Of a DNA stretch of 11,931 bases, positions 1-7,168 are shown piece by piece. How positions within the stretch are numbered: position 1 is the stretch's first letter; the number at the start of each line of letters is the position of its first letter. A model generated the notes under the pieces. It saw nothing but the letters and a program-made list of their open reading frames with translations. It searched no databases and had not been told where the DNA came from. The position numbers were made by a program, and so were the translations under genes. Source of the DNA: Bacteroidales bacterium (GTDB lineage: Bacteria; Bacteroidota; Bacteroidia; Bacteroidales; UBA1402); contig JALNXZ010000023.1 in NCBI GenBank assembly GCA_023230125.1, positions 1-11,931 of the forward strand, in the 5' to 3' direction.

Positions 1-437
1 TATCGGGTGAGTTTGATGAGAAAGACCAGATGTAAATTAGCCAGGCCTTTTTCGCAAAGGTCAAGGAACTGGATCGATTGCGAAAGGAAGTTGAATAAGA
101 TGGTATTTTTTTCCGTTTCGCGTAACGAACGATACAGCACTTCAGCCAGAAAAAGGGAGATGGCATTTTTCCCCGGATCGTAGGGGATACCGGAAAAATT
201 ATAGATGCTGCGGATTTCCTTAATGCGTTGTATTTGGTGGCTACCTTGATGGTCAGCCTCGATTTCGACCAGGGACAAAGGCTGGAAAAAGGCATTCTTC
301 AAGTTTGATTTTTTTCTACGTGGCTTGGACGCCAAATAGCTCATTCTCCCAAAATCTTCCGTGTACAAATGAACAATGTTGGTGGTATCATTGTATGCCA
401 GACAGTGAAGAACAATGGCTTTTATTTTTATAAGCAT
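1..437 (-). CDS. recO: DNA repair protein RecO (N-terminal 145 residues, cut by window edge)
   Basis: RecO works in the RecFOR pathway: it binds single-stranded DNA and SSB and, with RecR, helps load RecA at gaps. Translating the minus strand from the ATG at 437 gives an open frame to the window edge, beginning MLIKIKAIVLHCLAYNDTTN, followed by VHLYTEDFGRMSYLASKPRR, FFQPLSLVEIEAD, RIKEIRSIYNFSGIPYDP, ISLFLAEVLYRSLRE and ending near NLHLVFLIKLTR. This is the RecO N-terminal OB-fold and the start of the helical C-terminal domain, close to Bacteroidales RecO as I know it; full-length proteins are about 240 residues, so roughly 60% is present. The start lies 29 bp after the stop of the beta-barrel gene on the same strand, without a clear Shine-Dalgarno, so recO is probably the last visible gene of that operon. 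The family call is from recognition of the sequence, not a search. Confidence 0.93.
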   Translation of the reverse strand, partial: MLIKIKAIVLHCLAYNDTTNIVHLYTEDFGRMSYLASKPRRKKSNLKNAFFQPLSLVEIEADHQGSHQIQRIKEIRSIYNFSGIPYDPGKNAISLFLAEVLYRSLRETEKNTILFNFLSQSIQFLDLCEKGLANLHLVFLIKLTR

Positions 438-466
438 ATCAATCCGGTAAAAGCAAGACCAGGTAT

Positions 467-2290
467 CTAAAACATGACCGAACCTCCTACGACAGCGGTA
501 AAACCATGTACAGCATAGGTGTTCCAGACTTCGTAGCGTTGATCGAGCATATTATTCAAATGCAAAAAGATCCCGACGTCTTTTGTCAGTTTGTAATTGG
601 CACCGATGTTCAAATCGTTGATATTTCCCAGCTTCTTGCAGAAATGATTTTTGTCAGCTGCATATCGTTGGGCTTCCAACTGATAATCCAAGAAAAGATT
701 TAACTTTTCGACGGGGGAGATATCTGCCCGGAGGCGTATTTCAAATCCAGGCTTGTACCATGCTTTGCGTCCGCAATCTTTTAACAGGTCATTGATGTCA
801 TTCGTCGAACTGAAGTTGAGGTAACGATTGAATTTCAATTCACCCTGTACAGTCAGCAAACTTCTGAAGGAATATAGACCATGCATGCCCAACTTGAGAC
901 GATTTGAGGTCATATACTTCACTGAGAATAAGTTACCATAGGTATCGTTGACTCCTTCAGTAGGGTCTGGGAATCCGTTGTAAAAGAAAGGTGCATCTTT
1001 GGTAACGTCATATCCGACCATCGGAGTGACACGAAGGCCGGGAAGCGGTTTGTATTCAATGTCTGCACTTAGGTCAAGGACTTTCCATGCCGTTTTTAAC
1101 CGAATAGCAGGATCCAGATAGGGATTCATCTCGAGACCTTCACGGTAGGATTGGGGTTGAACGCCTCCATCTAGTCTTGCATGAAAGACAGCCCTGTTTC
1201 CAAGAGCTGTTGAGGCTGATGCGGTGATATTTGCCTTGACTCTTTCGCTTTCAAGGCTTGGAATGGCAAATTTTAAGCCTCCTGTCAGCACCCATTTCTT
1301 ATAAGTCATTTTTGCGTAAGGGTTGAATTCAAACCAACGTCTGTCTTCAAAATCATTATTGATGTTATTTTCGTCGTAGGAAACGGTCTCATCTGCCGGC
1401 CAGCTGACTGGTGCCCTGTAGGTGAAGTTGCGCATTTTTGCATCAAGTCCAAGGTGGAAAAGCATATTCAGGTCATAGTTGAGGGCGGCATTGATGCTGA
1501 ATTCCTTTTCGCGTCCGCCTTTTTCGTCAGTTGGTATTGTCTCTGATGTGACCCCTTTGCCTAATCTGAACAGGTGGCTTTCTGCATGAATAATATAAGA
1601 AAAAGGTTGCCCGATATCTTTGGATTTGATGTTGAATCCGATTTTAGTGTCCGAAGACCATTGGCTACTTGGTATGGATAGGGCGTTTCCAGGAAGTGAA
1701 AAGGTTCTCCAGGTACCATAATAGTTCCAGGCATTGTATTTTTCGCAGACATCAGCACCGAGTTCTGTGTTGGTCAGATGCAGCTTGTAGGAGGCGAGAA
1801 GCTTGTTGTTATTGAAATAGGATCTTTTTGTTTCTCCGGCTATATTTGTCAAATCTCCGAACACCGACCTGTTTTGAAAATTCACGTCCAGCGATTGCTT
1901 GTTTTGTCGCAAAAAGTTGACTTGTGCATCAGCCAAAAAGGTGCGGTGGCCTCCAATACCCAAGCGGACATATCCGAACTCTTCGCTGGCCGGGAAAGTT
2001 GTCTTGACACCGGCAGCCGGCAGCGGATTGTAATCTCCCACAATGGTGGTTGGGCTTTCGGTGATGGAAAAGTCCAACGGTTGTTTAACCATGCTGAACG
2101 TTTCAATATCGGGTGACGAAAGTATCTTTTCAGTGGATTCAATAGTGGGTTGGTATTCTTTTTCCAAAACCAGATCTCGCTGAATCAAAGTGTCTTTTTT
2201 CGCAGTTTGAGCTCTTATATTCGTCTGTGCGTTTAGGGAGGAGGCTATGACGCAGCCAGCGAGAATAAGTATTGTATAATAAGTTTTCAT
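467..2290 (-). CDS. Outer-membrane beta-barrel protein, TonB-dependent-receptor-like, no recognisable plug
   Basis: A 607-residue exported protein of unknown function. Residues 1-21 are a signal peptide (MKTYYTILILAGCVIASSLNA, about one residue either way) with mature Gln at the start, as is common in Bacteroidota. An N-terminal stretch (about 33-80) carries DTLIQRDLVLEKEYQPTIES and precedes the barrel. From about residue 100 the sequence alternates polar and aromatic/hydrophobic residues as in transmembrane beta strands (for example FGYVRLGIGGHRTFLADAQV), and it ends in GFTAVVGGSVMF with a terminal Phe, the usual BAM-recognised last strand. It resembles the barrel of TonB-dependent receptors, and homologues are often annotated that way, but I see no plug domain and no carboxypeptidase-like extension, so active TonB-driven uptake is doubtful. 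The gene starts 2 bp after the TPR gene stops, so translation is probably coupled and the two proteins may work together. Function unassigned. Confidence 0.85.
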   Translation of the reverse strand: MKTYYTILILAGCVIASSLNAQTNIRAQTAKKDTLIQRDLVLEKEYQPTIESTEKILSSPDIETFSMVKQPLDFSITESPTTIVGDYNPLPAAGVKTTFPASEEFGYVRLGIGGHRTFLADAQVNFLRQNKQSLDVNFQNRSVFGDLTNIAGETKRSYFNNNKLLASYKLHLTNTELGADVCEKYNAWNYYGTWRTFSLPGNALSIPSSQWSSDTKIGFNIKSKDIGQPFSYIIHAESHLFRLGKGVTSETIPTDEKGGREKEFSINAALNYDLNMLFHLGLDAKMRNFTYRAPVSWPADETVSYDENNINNDFEDRRWFEFNPYAKMTYKKWVLTGGLKFAIPSLESERVKANITASASTALGNRAVFHARLDGGVQPQSYREGLEMNPYLDPAIRLKTAWKVLDLSADIEYKPLPGLRVTPMVGYDVTKDAPFFYNGFPDPTEGVNDTYGNLFSVKYMTSNRLKLGMHGLYSFRSLLTVQGELKFNRYLNFSSTNDINDLLKDCGRKAWYKPGFEIRLRADISPVEKLNLFLDYQLEAQRYAADKNHFCKKLGNINDLNIGANYKLTKDVGIFLHLNNMLDQRYEVWNTYAVHGFTAVVGGSVMF

Positions 2291-2292
2291 AA

Positions 2293-5200
2293 TTATTTGA
2301 TTCGTTTAGAGATGGCACTAAGACGAGTTGAAATCATTTCCTGAACGTCATTATTTACCTTATAATTTTCTTTTAAACTCAATAAATACTGCTTGGCCTG
2401 GAAGTCTTCCTTGCGATCAATATTGATGTCAGCCAACAAGATAAAGCATCTGGCCAGCCAATAGGATTGGGTGGTACCTTCTTTAATGAAATTCTGTATG
2501 TTCTTTTCGGCTTCTTTGTCAGACCCTTGGTTGTAGTAATACGCTGCCAGAAGAAAGCGGGCTTCTGCTCCGAATGCCGTCTGAACCTCGGCAGACAGGA
2601 CTTCAAGGTCGGCTTTTGCTTTGTCTTCCTGTCCCAGTTTCAAACAGGACTTGGCACGATAATAGCGGGTTTCACGCTCAAGATCTGTATTTAAATCCCC
2701 CTCGCCGGTCAAAACATTTGCAGTTGCAACGGCATCCTTGTATTTCTCCTCGAAATACAAGCAACGGAGTTTTCCAAGCCTTGAAGCCATTCGGGTGTTT
2801 TTATCTGATGAGAGTTTTTCCATCAGTTCATATCCGGACAATGCTTTCTCATAGTCTTTATCGGCATAATAAGCATCGGCAACCAACTCAGCTGCTTCTA
2901 GCTGATATTTGTGGCCGTCTTGTTGGGCTACAAGACTGAAATGTTCCATGGCTTCTGCCTTTTTGCCATCAATCAACAGCAATTGGCCAAGGTTGTAATG
3001 ACTTTCTGTCTTGAATGCTCCTGCTGGGAAGTCATTTAGATAAGCCTGAAGGCATTGGATGGCTGCTGTATTTTTTCCATCCATAAGCAATTGCTCTGCA
3101 GCCATATAGGACATGGAATCTTGCTCGTCGATCTCAATACCGGCTATGTTCCCGAGACCTTTGGTGTAGTTTACAAAGTCCGAGACAGCGTTGTTGTTCA
3201 CATAAATCATTTTCAGGTCGCTTAAGGCAACCTTGGCTTCCTCACTGCCAGGATATTCTTCGATCACTTTTTTGTAAGCGGTGATGGCATCGTCTTTCTT
3301 TCCCTGATTAAAGTATTGAAGAGCTATCTGAATGCCTGCCTTGCGTGAAAGCGGGCTTTCTTTGAATCTGCTCATCAGCTGGTTGAAAGTAGCAATGGCC
3401 TGATCAGGCTTTTGTATGAGGATATAGGTGCGACCTGTTTCGAAAAGGGCATCGTCTGCATAATCAGATTGAGGGAAGCGTTTCCCGAAATTGCTTAACA
3501 AATCAATCTTACTTTTGTATTGTTTGCGAAGCCCGAGGCAGAATGCCTTTTGATAAGTGCCGTAATCATTGCCTGAGGCTGAACTCAAGTCTGCATTCTG
3601 GTAGAATTTTTCTGCCATTACATAATCTTTGGCTTGGAAATAACAATCTCCGATTCGGTTGAGTGCATCCGAATAGTTCTTTTCTTTCTTGACTTGAACT
3701 TGAGCCGTATAATTTTCGAACCAAGTCCTGGCTTCAGCATATTTTTTCAGATTGAAAAAACAGTAACCAAGATTATAGGAAGCGATTGGATAGGCTTTCA
3801 TCTTTGTTGCGCCCTCACTGTCGAAAAAACGTTTGTAGTCTCGACTTGCTTCGCTTAGCTGATTGAGCTGATACCTGGCTTCACCTCTCCAGAAATAAGC
3901 TTCTGCGGCAGAAATGGATAAGTGCTCGGCTCCTTTGATTGATTGGGAGAAGAGGTCGGTCGCATTTTGAAACTGCCCATTCTTATAGCGTTCAACACCG
4001 AGCATGAATTGTATCTGGCTTTTGGTCTGAAGCAGGTCTTTGTCGGGGTTTGGAATGCATTGGATCACGGACAGGGAGTTTTCGTAATCTTTGGAAGAAA
4101 GGAGCACTTCTGCGAGGTATCCGTTCACCTTGTCTGCAAACTGGGAATTGGGAAATTCGGTCAGGATACGCTGAAAGGCTTTTACCTGTTCGTTAAAAGG
4201 AGAAAAGGATGTTTCGTAACAAAGCAGGGCGAAATTGTACAGTGCTTTTTCCTTGGTTCCTTTGTCAAAATCGGTGATGGAGGCTTGCTCAAAGTTCATT
4301 CGGGCCATGTCTTTCTTGTCCTGTTTCAAGTAACACAAACCAAGGTGGTAAGTGGCACTCTGTGTCAAGGCATCACTGGGATCTGTCACTTTGGACAAAT
4401 ATTCAATGGCTTTATTGTAATTCTTTTGAGTGTAATAGTTTACACCAATGCGATATAAATCAGTCCTTTGGATGGTAGGATTGAGCGTCAGGTATTCGAG
4501 GTAATATTTCTGGGATTGACTGTAGTCTTTCTTATCAAACCACGCAGCACCCATTAAACGGATCAGTTCAGTCTTTTGTACTTCTGTCGGCTTTTGGTTG
4601 AGGAGTTTGCCGGCTTGTTCTAGCATCTCATCAAGTTTGCCTTCTATATACAACAACTGCAAGTTGAAATAGGGAACAGCCTCTTTGTACTGGGCATGAT
4701 TGGCAATCTTGTTGAAACCATCCATGGCTTTTTTCATATGGCCTTCGGAATAGTCCATATAGGCATAAAAGTAGGTGGCTGAACCGACATAGCGGCTGTC
4801 GCTGTTCATCAAGTTCTTGAATATCTTTCTGGCTGTTTCGTAGTCTTTCATTTGCAGGGAAAGATAGGCAAAGCGGAACTGGTAATCAAGCTTTTCTTTT
4901 TGAGTGAGTTCTTCCTCAGGACAAAGGCTGAAGAATTCGAGGGCATCTTCAAATTGTCCGGCGTTCAAAGCAGAACATCCCAAAAAATAATAGGCTTTGG
5001 CTGCATGTGGTGATGAAGGATACTTTTCGAGGAATTGAATCAACAGGATGCTGGTTTCTCTTATATTCAGTTCGTATGCCGAAGCGGCACGCAGAAATGA
5101 AGCTTCTTCCAGTAGAGCCGGATTTTCTGATGTTCCAAACCAAGATTCAATGGTTCGGAAACAGCTTGGAAACTCCTTTTCCCTGAATTGTTCGTTGGCA

Positions 5201-5304
5201 AGATAAAAAAGACGGTCCGGATCTTCATTTGCTCCGATTCTTTGAGAATATATGGAAGTGGACACAAGGCTAAAGAGTAATCCTGCTAAAATGATACGTT
5301 TCAT
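2293..5304 (-). CDS. Large exported tetratricopeptide-repeat protein
   Basis: A 1003-residue TPR protein with signal peptide MKRIILAGLLFSLVSTSIYS followed by Gln21. There is no lipobox Cys at the cleavage site, so it is probably soluble in the periplasm rather than a lipoprotein. From about residue 30 to the C-terminus it is almost entirely helical TPR-like units, perhaps 18 or more. Clear examples are AYYFLGCSALNAGQFEDALEFF (from about 104), YRIGVNYYTQKNYNKAIEYL, ATYHLGLCYLKQDKKDMARM, ASYNLGYCFFNLKKYAEART, ALNRIGDCYFQAKDYVMAEK and SHYNLGQLLLIDGKKAEAME. No enzymatic domain is visible, so a scaffold or adaptor role is inferred. Its ATG shares an ATGA with the Nudix stop codon and its stop lies 2 bp before the outer-membrane barrel ATG, so it is translationally linked to both. 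A periplasmic partner of the barrel protein is the simplest guess. Function is not established. Confidence 0.88.
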   Translation of the reverse strand: MKRIILAGLLFSLVSTSIYSQRIGANEDPDRLFYLANEQFREKEFPSCFRTIESWFGTSENPALLEEASFLRAASAYELNIRETSILLIQFLEKYPSSPHAAKAYYFLGCSALNAGQFEDALEFFSLCPEEELTQKEKLDYQFRFAYLSLQMKDYETARKIFKNLMNSDSRYVGSATYFYAYMDYSEGHMKKAMDGFNKIANHAQYKEAVPYFNLQLLYIEGKLDEMLEQAGKLLNQKPTEVQKTELIRLMGAAWFDKKDYSQSQKYYLEYLTLNPTIQRTDLYRIGVNYYTQKNYNKAIEYLSKVTDPSDALTQSATYHLGLCYLKQDKKDMARMNFEQASITDFDKGTKEKALYNFALLCYETSFSPFNEQVKAFQRILTEFPNSQFADKVNGYLAEVLLSSKDYENSLSVIQCIPNPDKDLLQTKSQIQFMLGVERYKNGQFQNATDLFSQSIKGAEHLSISAAEAYFWRGEARYQLNQLSEASRDYKRFFDSEGATKMKAYPIASYNLGYCFFNLKKYAEARTWFENYTAQVQVKKEKNYSDALNRIGDCYFQAKDYVMAEKFYQNADLSSASGNDYGTYQKAFCLGLRKQYKSKIDLLSNFGKRFPQSDYADDALFETGRTYILIQKPDQAIATFNQLMSRFKESPLSRKAGIQIALQYFNQGKKDDAITAYKKVIEEYPGSEEAKVALSDLKMIYVNNNAVSDFVNYTKGLGNIAGIEIDEQDSMSYMAAEQLLMDGKNTAAIQCLQAYLNDFPAGAFKTESHYNLGQLLLIDGKKAEAMEHFSLVAQQDGHKYQLEAAELVADAYYADKDYEKALSGYELMEKLSSDKNTRMASRLGKLRCLYFEEKYKDAVATANVLTGEGDLNTDLERETRYYRAKSCLKLGQEDKAKADLEVLSAEVQTAFGAEARFLLAAYYYNQGSDKEAEKNIQNFIKEGTTQSYWLARCFILLADINIDRKEDFQAKQYLLSLKENYKVNNDVQEMISTRLSAISKRIK

Positions 5305-5828
5305 TTGATTTCTTTTAAAAATACAATGATACCTTTTTTTATTGAATTCAGGCCAAAATCATCTGGTGAAATTGTGTTAATGGGCTTAAAAAAAGCCTCG
5401 GAGACGTCGTCCATTGCATTCAGTTTCTGAAAATCCTTCACTTTGCACAGGAATAGGAAATCCAATGTATGAATGACCATTCCCGAATAAAGGTATTCAT
5501 TGGGTATAGACTGAAAATAGGTGATATCCGTTACAGATAAGTTGAGCTCTTCCAGAATTTCTCGCCGCAGGGCTTCTTCGATGGTTTCATGCATATCCAC
5601 AAACCCGCCCGGTAAATCCAGTGTCCCTTTAGCCGGATCTTTGGCGCGGCGGCAAACCAACAAGTCTCCGTTTTCATTTCGGATGATTGCGGCCACGGCT
5701 GCAGATGCGTTTGCGTAGTAAATGAACCCGCAAGCTGTACATTTTTTGGATTTCTCGTTGTTGATCGTCCAAAGGGAAGAGCCACAAGCCGGACAGAACC
5801 TAAATTTTTCGAGGGGATGTTGTATCAT
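5301..5828 (-). CDS. Nudix hydrolase with N-terminal zinc ribbon
   Basis: A 175-residue cytoplasmic Nudix protein, expected to hydrolyse a nucleoside-diphosphate-linked substrate with Mg2+. Residues 12-33 form a zinc ribbon with Cys12, Cys15, Cys30 and Cys33 (CPAC and CTAC knuckles). The Nudix fold follows from about residue 43, with the Nudix box at 75-97: Gly75, Glu81, then REILEELNL with Arg89, Glu90, Glu93 and Glu94. All the metal-binding glutamates are present; the Gly near the box end is replaced by Asn96. The zinc ribbon recalls NADH pyrophosphatase (NudC), but the protein is much shorter and lacks the NudC downstream SQPWPFPxS motif, so NAD(H) or capped-RNA activity should not be assumed. 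It is the first gene of the minus-strand operon and overlaps the TPR gene by 4 bp (ATGA). The substrate cannot be told from sequence. Confidence 0.92.
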   Translation of the reverse strand: MIQHPLEKFRFCPACGSSLWTINNEKSKKCTACGFIYYANASAAVAAIIRNENGDLLVCRRAKDPAKGTLDLPGGFVDMHETIEEALRREILEELNLSVTDITYFQSIPNEYLYSGMVIHTLDFLFLCKVKDFQKLNAMDDVSEAFFKPINTISPDDFGLNSIKKGIIVFLKEIK

Positions 5829-5836
5829 TGTTGTTT

Positions 5837-5870
5837 GGTTTTTGTGAAGTAGTTGGACTGAAAGGGATGG
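5837..5870 (-). promoter_or_regulatory. Possible weak promoter for the Nudix-TPR-barrel-recO operon
   Basis: Only about 50 bp separates the tRNA-Asn terminator from the Nudix start codon. On the minus strand this interval holds a TTG followed 20 nt later by TACTTCAC, a partial match to TAnnTTTG. The -7 match is poor, so the operon may instead depend on readthrough from the tRNA-Asn transcript. Inference only. Confidence 0.22.
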
Positions 5871-5878
5871 CCAATTTT

Positions 5879-5909
5879 AAAAAAAGCCAGCAGAGATGCC
5901 GGCTTTTTT
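5879..5909 (-). terminator. Terminator of the tRNA-Asn tandem
   Basis: Read on the minus strand, an A6 run, stem GCCGGC, loop ATCTCT, stem GCTGGC and a T7 run form an intrinsic terminator directly after the second tRNA. The one imperfect pair is a G-U wobble in minus-strand RNA but an A-C mismatch in plus-strand RNA, which supports termination of minus-strand transcripts. Confidence 0.82.
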
Positions 5910-5910
5910 G

Positions 5911-5984
5911 CTCTTCAGGTAGGACTTGAACCTACGACCCCCTGATTAACAGTCAGGTGCTCTAACCAACTGAGCTACTGAAGA
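5911..5984 (-). tRNA. tRNA-Asn(GTT), downstream copy
   Basis: Read on the minus strand, a full 74-nt cloverleaf is present: acceptor TCTTCAG pairing with CTGAAGA, D arm with AGCTCAGTTGGTTAGAGC, anticodon stem CCTGA/TCAGG around loop CTGTTAA (anticodon GTT at 5950-5948), and T arm GTAGG/CCTAC with loop TTCAAGT. The discriminator base is G; CCA is not encoded and must be added after transcription. It is identical over all 74 nt to the copy at 6005-6078, with a 20-bp AT-rich spacer between them, and it is followed at once by the terminator. Both copies probably come from one precursor transcript. Confidence 0.97.
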
Positions 5985-6004
5985 ATATGATGTAAAAAAA
6001 GAAG

Positions 6005-6078
6005 CTCTTCAGGTAGGACTTGAACCTACGACCCCCTGATTAACAGTCAGGTGCTCTAACCAACTGAGCTACTGAAGA
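6005..6078 (-). tRNA. tRNA-Asn(GTT), promoter-proximal copy
   Basis: The 74-nt cloverleaf has the same sequence as the downstream copy, with anticodon GTT at 6044-6042, discriminator G and no encoded CCA. Its 5' end lies about 22 nt downstream of the start site predicted from the promoter at 6108-6138. Two adjacent identical genes most likely raise tRNA-Asn dosage. Confidence 0.97.
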
Positions 6079-6107
6079 GTGTTGCATTCTTTTAAGAAAA
6101 TGCGGTG

Positions 6108-6138
6108 CAAAAGTACAGGTATTTCTCGAATAATGCAA
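6108..6138 (-). promoter_or_regulatory. Promoter of the tRNA-Asn tandem (Bacteroidota type)
   Basis: On the minus strand TACTTTTG (6115-6108) matches the -7 consensus TAnnTTTG exactly, and a TTG (6138-6136) sits 20 nt upstream, the expected -33 spacing. Predicted transcription starts near 6101, giving a short leader before the first tRNA. The -33 TTG abuts the -7 box of the divergent kinase promoter. Confidence 0.75.
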
Positions 6139-6146
6139 TATCTTTG
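6139..6146 (+). promoter_or_regulatory. Promoter -7 element of the kinase-protease unit
   Basis: TATCTTTG followed by CA matches TAnnTTTG exactly and is identical in its core to the -7 box of the tRNA-Glu promoter. I see no TTG at the expected -33 distance, so the promoter may be weaker or helped by an activator. Predicted initiation near 6153 would leave a leader of only about 10 nt before the ATG at 6163. Confidence 0.6.
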
Positions 6147-6162
6147 CAGAAAAAAAGGGACT

Positions 6163-7128
6163 ATGATTCGACTTTTAGGGATGGGGAATGCTTTGACTGA
6201 TGTTTTGATGCCCATCGAATCCGATAATTTGTTAAATGTTTTAGGCCTACCAAAAGGGAGTATGCAGCTGATCAATCAGGAACAGTTTTATCGAATCCGA
6301 ACACAAGTATCGGATTTGCCCAGGCAGTTGGTCTGTGGAGGCTCTGCAGCCAATACCATCACCGGAGCTTCCAAACTTGGTATCAGTTCCAGATTTATCG
6401 GGAAGGTCAATCACGATGAGGTTGGGTTAAATTATCAGCATGATCTGCAATATTACGGTGTGGATTCTCACCTGCTTAAAGGTGATCTGGCTTCCGGCCA
6501 GTCTTTGGTCTTTATCAGCCCGGACGGCGAAAGGACTTTTGCCACTTATCTTGGTGCTGCAGCAGATCTTATGCCTGAGGATATTCATCCTAAGCTTTTT
6601 AGAAACTACAACCTTTTTTACCTAGAAGGTTATCTGGTACAAAACCATGACCTTTTTTTGAAAGCTGTGAATATGGCCAAAAACGAAGGAATGAAAGTGG
6701 CACTGGATCTCGCAAGCTACAATGTAGTGGAGGAAAATCTCGATTTTTTGAACCAAATCATCGCTTCTTCTGTTGATATTGTTTTTGCAAACGAAGAAGA
6801 GGCAAAGGCTTTGACCGGATTTCAACCCGAAGAGGCTCTAGAGTGTATCGCCAAACAAGTCGATATGGCTGTTGTTAAGATGGGAGCTTATGGTGCCATG
6901 GCCATTCAGGGAGAAGAACGGGTGCTTGTTCCTGCTGTGGCTGCCAATTGTGTAGATACCACAGGTGCAGGAGATCTTTTTGCAGCTGGTTTCATTTATG
7001 GAATGTCCAATGGCCGGAGCCTGGGGGATTGTACCCGTTATGGAACAATTACTGCAGGTAAAGTAATTGAAGTGGTCGGACCAAAAATGAGCGACTCCGT
7101 TTGGGAAAAAGTCTGTTCAGATTTTTAA
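6163..7128 (+). CDS. PfkB/ribokinase-family kinase, adenosine-kinase-like
   Basis: A cytoplasmic ATP-dependent kinase of the PfkB/ribokinase superfamily, 321 residues. It opens with MIRLLGMGNALTDVL (first beta strand and substrate-site Asp), has GGSAANT at 59-65 (signature 1), ANEEEA at 209-214 (the N-E-x-E region that helps bind Mg/phosphate) and DTTGAGDLFAAGF at 265-277 (signature 2: anion hole and catalytic base Asp271). Related Bacteroidota proteins are usually annotated as adenosine kinase or sugar kinase; a nucleoside substrate is plausible but not proven by these motifs. I chose the ATG at 6163 because the family N-terminus begins there, a GGGA stands just upstream, and an exact -7 promoter box lies at 6139-6146. 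The frame is open back to an ATG at 6079, but that would start next to the tRNA-Asn gene and translate the promoter. The protease gene follows after 40 bp. Confidence 0.9.
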   Translation: MIRLLGMGNALTDVLMPIESDNLLNVLGLPKGSMQLINQEQFYRIRTQVSDLPRQLVCGGSAANTITGASKLGISSRFIGKVNHDEVGLNYQHDLQYYGVDSHLLKGDLASGQSLVFISPDGERTFATYLGAAADLMPEDIHPKLFRNYNLFYLEGYLVQNHDLFLKAVNMAKNEGMKVALDLASYNVVEENLDFLNQIIASSVDIVFANEEEAKALTGFQPEEALECIAKQVDMAVVKMGAYGAMAIQGEERVLVPAVAANCVDTTGAGDLFAAGFIYGMSNGRSLGDCTRYGTITAGKVIEVVGPKMSDSVWEKVCSDF

Positions 7129-7168
7129 ATATTTATATTCAGTTTTTAAATAGAATACACGCCGTCAA

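Noticed and set aside
3943..4458. 171-codon plus-strand open frame opposite the TPR gene
   Set aside because: It lies wholly inside a strongly supported TPR coding region, with a low-complexity product of no recognisable family; it is an antisense shadow.
2293..5304. Assignment of the TPR protein to PorW/SprE of the type 9 secretion system
   Set aside because: Those are lipoproteins found with other partners; this protein lacks the lipobox Cys and no other secretion gene is present.
5879..5909. Riboswitch or attenuator for the Nudix operon
   Set aside because: The element is a simple hairpin with T tract right after tRNA-Asn and shows no aptamer-like structure; tRNA terminator is the simpler reading.
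5910..6078. Direct repeats resembling two CRISPR units
   Set aside because: Each 75-bp repeat folds as a complete tRNA-Asn; there are only two units with a 20-bp AT-rich spacer.
6079..6162. 28-codon N-terminal extension of the kinase from an ATG at 6079
   Set aside because: It begins one base after the tRNA-Asn gene, would translate both promoters, and adds residues unlike the family, whose conserved start is at 6163.
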